Shown one piece after another: positions 60,384 to 64,000 of a stretch of 64,000 nt of DNA. The DNA is from JBJHDF01 sp050486405. Its GTDB lineage: Bacteria > Pseudomonadota > Gammaproteobacteria > Pseudomonadales > Cellvibrionaceae. The number at the start of each line of letters is the position of its first letter. Positions within the stretch are counted from its first letter, which is position 1. A program made the position numbers and the translations under genes. The notes under the pieces were generated by a model. The model was not told the DNA's origin. It did no database searches and worked only from the letters and a program-made list of their open reading frames with translations. The stretch is taken from NCBI GenBank assembly GCA_050486405.1, contig JBJHDF010000001.1, positions 124,001-188,000 of the forward strand, given 5' to 3'.

Positions 60384-62155
60384 TCCAGGGCGTTGTCGCC
60401 GAGGTAGCGCTTCAGCAGTTTTGGTGGTACGGAAGGAATATGCGCACTCAACAGTAGCCCCGGGGTGTGGGCAAAACCCGAATCCAGGGCCAGACCGTGA
60501 AAACGGGCACCCATGTGATGGTACTGCTTGAGCAGTACCGGCAGCCCCTTGCCATCCTCTTCGATCTGCCGCACCAACCACTCCAGCACCGCCAGCCGCT
60601 GTTCCCGGGTCAGGTTGTCACAGGCGCCTAAATAGTCCTCCAGTTCCGGCGGCAGCGGTTGCACAAAGGGGGTTTTCGCGGTGACCGACTCGCCGGCATC
60701 CACCAGAAATTGTTCAATCAGCAAGACACTCAGAGGATCGTATTGCCGACTCAGAGACACGGTGCCATACAGGGTTCTGTAGCGCCGATGCTGTTTGACA
60801 AAAGCGCCAATTCCCTTGAACAGCAATAGCAGGCTCTGATAGCTGCGCTGCCACTGCGGCACGATAAACGACCGCCCCATTTCCAGGCAGGCGCTGTAGC
60901 GGTTGGCAAACTCGTCACCGAAGTCAAACACCCGGCTCAGATAGAGCTGTTCCAAACCACCGCGTGACAACAGACGGTCGGTTTGCCCCATGCGGTAGGC
61001 GCCAACGATTTCCTCCTCGCCCCGGTGGTAGATAAACAGGTGCGTATAGCAACTGTCGTAGTCATCGCCGTCGGCGGGCTGGCCACTGCCTTCGTCGAGA
61101 AAACGAAAAGTGTACTCCCGCAGGCGCCGTATCTCGGCCAGCACCGACGGCATTTGGGCGGCACTGCCGTAGTACACCAAAAAATCGCCCTGCCGCAGCA
61201 GCAGTTGTTCCCCGGGCAAACCGTCGATATCGGCAACCAGTCTGTCCCTGGCCACCGGTGGCGCCAGCGGCTGCAACCTGGCGGGACCGAGCGGGGGCCA
61301 GGCGCGCTGATATTCAGGTTTTTGCAAGTAACACAGCAAGCGCAGAAGTTCGGTGGTTTGCCGGGTGTCGCGTGTCGGCAGGCGACGCTGAACCAGACGA
61401 CCGGGGTTCAGGAGCAGGGCCTTACCACGGTAGCCAAGCATTTCGCGCACCAGCAACAGTAAGCGCAGGCGCGGATGCACCTTGCCCAGGCGGTAGAAGC
61501 CCGGGGAGTTGCGCCCGCCGATATGCAGTGGCAGCACCGCCGCAGGGTGGCGCTGCAGCAATTGACCCAGCATTCGATGCCAGGGGTAATCGACCAGCAG
61601 GCCGCGGCGCTTGTCGTGAAAACTGACCCGCCCGGCGGGAAACACCACCAACACTCCGCCCTGCGCCAGGTGCCGGTGGCACTGCCGCAGCGATCCCGAA
61701 TTGCCCGCGCCGTTTGCCCGGAACGGGTCGGTGAAAATAAACAATGGCCGCAACTCGGGGAAGATAGCCAGAGCCCGGTTGGCGAGAATTCTTACATCGG
61801 CGCGTCGCCGGGAAAGCAGCGCTGCCAGCGCCACCCCCTCGACGCCACCCAGCGGGTGGTTGGCCACCACCAGCACGGGGCCGCTTTCAGGTATCTGGGC
61901 CAGCAGCGGACGGCCTTCGCGCAGTTCCACCCCCAGCACCTCCAGCGTACGCCAGGCAAATTCGCCCGGAGGCAAGCCCGCCAATCGGTGCGCGCGATAA
62001 AGCGCCTCCAACCGCGCCAACCCCAGACAGCGATCGAGCAGCCAACAGATGCCGCGCCATAACGCGGCGGGCTTTTTCGCCGGCAACACCCGGGCCAGGG
62101 AAATCGTCTTGTCGGCAGCTCCCATTGGTACCACTCGCGATACATCCATAGTCAT
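60329..62155 (-). CDS. Bifunctional acyltransferase (OlsF-like ornithine-lipid synthase candidate)
   Basis: About 608 residues from ATG 62155 (frame open to GTG 62191, another ATG at 62149). The N-terminal half is a PlsC-type acyltransferase: PVLVVANHPLGGVEGVALAALL, FPELRPLFIFTDPF, GGVLVVFPAGRVSFHDK, AVLPLHIGGRNSPGFY. The C-terminal half is an OlsB-like GNAT/hemolysin-type domain: DYDSCYTHLFIYHRGEEEIVGAYRMG, LYLSRVFDF, CLEMGRSFIVPQWQRSYQSLLLLFKGIGAFV. This two-part layout matches OlsF, which makes ornithine lipids in one protein. The acyltransferase motif has E where D is usual. Confidence 0.82.
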   Translation of the reverse strand: MTMDVSRVVPMGAADKTISLARVLPAKKPAALWRGICWLLDRCLGLARLEALYRAHRLAGLPPGEFAWRTLEVLGVELREGRPLLAQIPESGPVLVVANHPLGGVEGVALAALLSRRRADVRILANRALAIFPELRPLFIFTDPFRANGAGNSGSLRQCHRHLAQGGVLVVFPAGRVSFHDKRRGLLVDYPWHRMLGQLLQRHPAAVLPLHIGGRNSPGFYRLGKVHPRLRLLLLVREMLGYRGKALLLNPGRLVQRRLPTRDTRQTTELLRLLCYLQKPEYQRAWPPLGPARLQPLAPPVARDRLVADIDGLPGEQLLLRQGDFLVYYGSAAQMPSVLAEIRRLREYTFRFLDEGSGQPADGDDYDSCYTHLFIYHRGEEEIVGAYRMGQTDRLLSRGGLEQLYLSRVFDFGDEFANRYSACLEMGRSFIVPQWQRSYQSLLLLFKGIGAFVKQHRRYRTLYGTVSLSRQYDPLSVLLIEQFLVDAGESVTAKTPFVQPLPPELEDYLGACDNLTREQRLAVLEWLVRQIEEDGKGLPVLLKQYHHMGARFHGLALDSGFAHTPGLLLSAHIPSVPPKLLKRYLGDNALDYVNSTMSDLELLQGEPS

Positions 62156-62287
62156 GTCCAGCGCATAGTCTTGTCCAGCAGTGCTCAACACCCGTCAAAA
62201 CATCGCTGCTCAATTCTCAGCGAAGTATGACAGCAAGCTCACCTTTGTCGATAACACAGCGGAAGTTATTACAGCGTCAAACTGTAA

Positions 62288-62319
62288 GATGACCCACCCC
62301 CATACGACCAAGGGTCATC
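62288..62319. repeat. Inverted repeat upstream of arsM
   Basis: GATGACCC (62288-62295) and GGGTCATC (62312-62319), perfect 8-bp arms, 16-base loop, 34 bases before the start codon. It may be an operator or a leader hairpin. Confidence 0.4.
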
Positions 62320-62353
62320 CGGCAACGGCGAACAACAACCAAGGAGCCATCCC

Positions 62354-63442
62354 TTGAATCAACCCCCTTTAGGCGAATTCCCCGTGACTGAACCAGAGGC
62401 GCACAGCATCGTCCAGAACTACTACGGCACCCGACTGCGAGGTTCCGCTGACCTGAAGACCGACGCCTGTTGCGATACATCCCGGACACCCAACTGGCTT
62501 AAACCGCTGCTGGCCAGAATTCATCCGGAAGTACTGCAGCGCTATTACGGCTGCGGCCTGGCCTGCCCCCCGTTGCTGGAAGGCTGCCGGGTGCTGGACC
62601 TGGGCTGCGGCGCCGGGCGGGATGTCTACGCCCTGGCGCAGTTGACGGGGCCCAACGGTGAAGTGGTGGGGGTGGACATGACCGATGAGCAACTGGCTGT
62701 TGCCCGCAGTCACAGGGACTATCACGCCGCGCAACTGGGCTACAGCAACGTGCGGTTTTTGCCGGGCTATATCGAGAAGCTCGACCAGCTACCCCTGGAT
62801 ATCGGCAGCTTTGATGTGATCGTTTCCAACTGCGTGATCAATCTGTCGCCGGACAAGGACGCGGTACTGGCCGGCGTGCAGGCACTGCTCAAACCCGGCG
62901 GCGAATTCTACTTTTCCGATGTCTACGCCGACCGCCGCATACCCGCATCGATACGACGCGATCCGGAAATCTATGGCGAATGCCTGGGTGGCGCCCTCTA
63001 CTGGAACGACTTCCTGCAATTGGCCAAACGCCACGGCTTTGCCGATCCGCGCCTGGTGGAGGACCGTCCCCTATCCATTGCGGATGCCGCGATTGCGGAA
63101 AAACTGGGCAACCTGGCGTTTTTCTCGGCCACCTATCGACTGTTCAAACTGGACGGTCTGGAAAGCGACTGTGAAGACTATGGCCAGGCGGTGATCTATC
63201 GCGGCAGCATTCGCCATCACCCGCACCGGTTCGTGCTCGACAAGCACCACGCCATGGAAGCCGGCTGCGTGTTTCCCGTGTGCGGCAATACCTGGCGCAT
63301 GCTGCACGACAGCCGTTTTGCACCGCATTTCGACTTTATCGGCGATTTCAGCCGTCACTACGGCCTGTTCGAGGGCTGCGGCGGCGGTCTGCCCTTTGAC
63401 GGTGTCGCGGAATCCCCCGGATCACCCACCCCCTGCTGCTGA
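62354..63442 (+). CDS. arsM: Arsenite methyltransferase
   Basis: 362 residues from TTG 62354, which has AAGGAG 7 bases upstream. ArsM signs are DLKTDACCDT, YYGCGLACPPLLEGCRVLDLGCGAGRDVYAL (SAM site), the Cys of IVSNCVINLSPDK and the Cys of GECLGGALYWNDF; these cysteines bind As(III). The C-terminal region (HPHRFVLDKHHAMEAGCVFPVCGNTWRML) is that of long bacterial ArsM, and the protein ends in CC. It methylates arsenite using SAM. No arsR or arsB is nearby. Confidence 0.9.
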   Translation: MNQPPLGEFPVTEPEAHSIVQNYYGTRLRGSADLKTDACCDTSRTPNWLKPLLARIHPEVLQRYYGCGLACPPLLEGCRVLDLGCGAGRDVYALAQLTGPNGEVVGVDMTDEQLAVARSHRDYHAAQLGYSNVRFLPGYIEKLDQLPLDIGSFDVIVSNCVINLSPDKDAVLAGVQALLKPGGEFYFSDVYADRRIPASIRRDPEIYGECLGGALYWNDFLQLAKRHGFADPRLVEDRPLSIADAAIAEKLGNLAFFSATYRLFKLDGLESDCEDYGQAVIYRGSIRHHPHRFVLDKHHAMEAGCVFPVCGNTWRMLHDSRFAPHFDFIGDFSRHYGLFEGCGGGLPFDGVAESPGSPTPCC

Positions 63443-63452
63443 GGATCTACCC

Positions 63453-64000
63453 ATGAAACCCTACCCAAACACCCGGCCACTGCGCTCAGCCCTGATCGGC
63501 AACGCGCTTTTTTCCTCGCTCAGCGCCCTTGTGATGATCACCCGGCCCGATTGGGTGGGTGCCTGGCTGGGCATTTCCGCGCCCCTGATTTTGCCACTGT
63601 TGGGCGTCGGCCTGCTCCTGTTTGCCGCGGATTTACTTCACCAGGCGACGCGTCCACGCATGGCCAGTTGGCGCGCGCTCTACGCCAGCAGCGCGGACTT
63701 CCTCTGGGTGCTGGCGTCCCTGATTCTGGTGATGACCAACCTGTTCTCGCCCGAGGGCAAAATACTGGTGCTGACGGTGGCGGCGGCCGTGCTTGGAATG
63801 GGCATCTGGCAGTTGTGGGGTATTCACCGGTTGCATCGCCTGGCAACGGGCGACTACCGTCATTGCCTGCAGGTGGCCGTGGCAGCACCGCCCGGGGCCA
63901 TGTGGCAGGCCATCAGCCAACTGGGTGACATTCAGTGCTATATGCCCATGCTGAAAAGCTCCCATATCCGGGACAATCTGGCGCCCGGTGTCGGTGCTGT
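63453..64000 (+). CDS. Membrane protein with C-terminal SRPBCC-like region (3' truncated)
   Basis: At least 182 residues; the frame runs off the window. It starts 10 bases after arsM. Four hydrophobic helices are visible in residues about 10-130 (ALIGNALFSSLSALVMI, LILPLLGVGLLLFAADLL, FLWVLASLILVMTNLF, ILVLTVAAAVLGMGIW), followed by QVAVAAPPGAMWQAISQLGDIQCYMPMLKSS, which resembles the start of an SRPBCC (START-like) ligand-binding domain. It may be in the arsM operon, so a metal- or lipid-related role is possible but unproven. Confidence 0.7.
   Translation, partial: MKPYPNTRPLRSALIGNALFSSLSALVMITRPDWVGAWLGISAPLILPLLGVGLLLFAADLLHQATRPRMASWRALYASSADFLWVLASLILVMTNLFSPEGKILVLTVAAAVLGMGIWQLWGIHRLHRLATGDYRHCLQVAVAAPPGAMWQAISQLGDIQCYMPMLKSSHIRDNLAPGVGA

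Noticed and set aside
1..64000. CRISPR array, rRNA operon, prophage or complete insertion sequence
   Set aside because: No regularly spaced repeats, no rRNA-like stretches, no integrase, transposase or phage structural genes were seen; the only mobile elements are the intein and the MITE.

Overview
The window (64 kb, GC-rich, dense, no rRNA or tRNA seen) reads as chromosomal DNA of a free-living, probably marine gammaproteobacterium. The evidence is the gene order rpsF-rpsR-membrane protein-rplI-dnaB, the Pil/Chp-type chemotaxis remnant, Mpl, RdgC, EttA and UbiX, combined with a large Caulobacter-type TonB receptor, a GH20 hexosaminidase and several c-di-GMP proteins. A Cellvibrionales/Alteromonadales-like host is my guess and was not tested.

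Layout. 1-2.0 kb: 3' end of a CheA/ChpA-type kinase and two overlapping CheW-like genes. 2.0-4.9 kb: TauE/SafE permease and a beta-propeller lipoprotein. 4.9-5.38 kb: a 486-bp gene-free block holding two copies, in opposite orientation, of a structured repeat. 5.4-13.5 kb: mpl, a secreted SdrD_B-like protein, ubiX, HMG-CoA lyase, a tryptophan-halogenase-family flavoprotein, an erythromycin-esterase-like exported protein and a diguanylate cyclase. 13.5-22.3 kb (minus): smr, acs, panD, panC, dnaB with a 423-residue intein, and the rplI/rpsR/rpsF operon. 22.4-27.6 kb (minus): a GtrA/GtrB-type glycan-modification operon with 3-amino-3,6-dideoxyhexose synthesis genes. 27.7-32 kb: a BetT-type transporter, a Tat-exported MsrB and an SMP-30-like protein. 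32.1-38.9 kb: a chitin/GlcNAc-type locus (TonB receptor, GH20, small secreted carbohydrate-binding-like protein) with two perfect GACAACGTTGTC palindromes in the divergent promoter region. 38.9-41 kb: PIN/Phd toxin-antitoxin pair and glyA. 41-47 kb: DUF3300 protein, a secreted protein whose first codons contain an intrinsic terminator, a 249-bp foldback MITE, a voltage-gated sodium channel overlapping rdgC, a TauE permease and cytochrome b561. 47-54 kb: a 1489-aa one-piece sensor (propeller-HK-REC-GGDEF) and ettA. 54-58 kb: TonB receptor plus ROK (NagK-like) kinase, and a tandem PilZ protein. 58-64 kb: an overlapping chain sigma factor/zinc-finger/DinB/TANGO2, an OlsF-like acyltransferase, ArsM and a truncated membrane protein.

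Themes: c-di-GMP signalling (two GGDEF proteins, one tandem PilZ), uptake and breakdown of amino-sugar polymers under a shared operator, surface-glycan tailoring, and several small non-coding elements (MITE, structured repeats, terminator/promoter overlaps) that ordinary gene annotation misses. Start codons were reassigned for many genes using Shine-Dalgarno sites, stop/start overlaps and signal peptides. Family assignments come from reading motifs; no database search was run.
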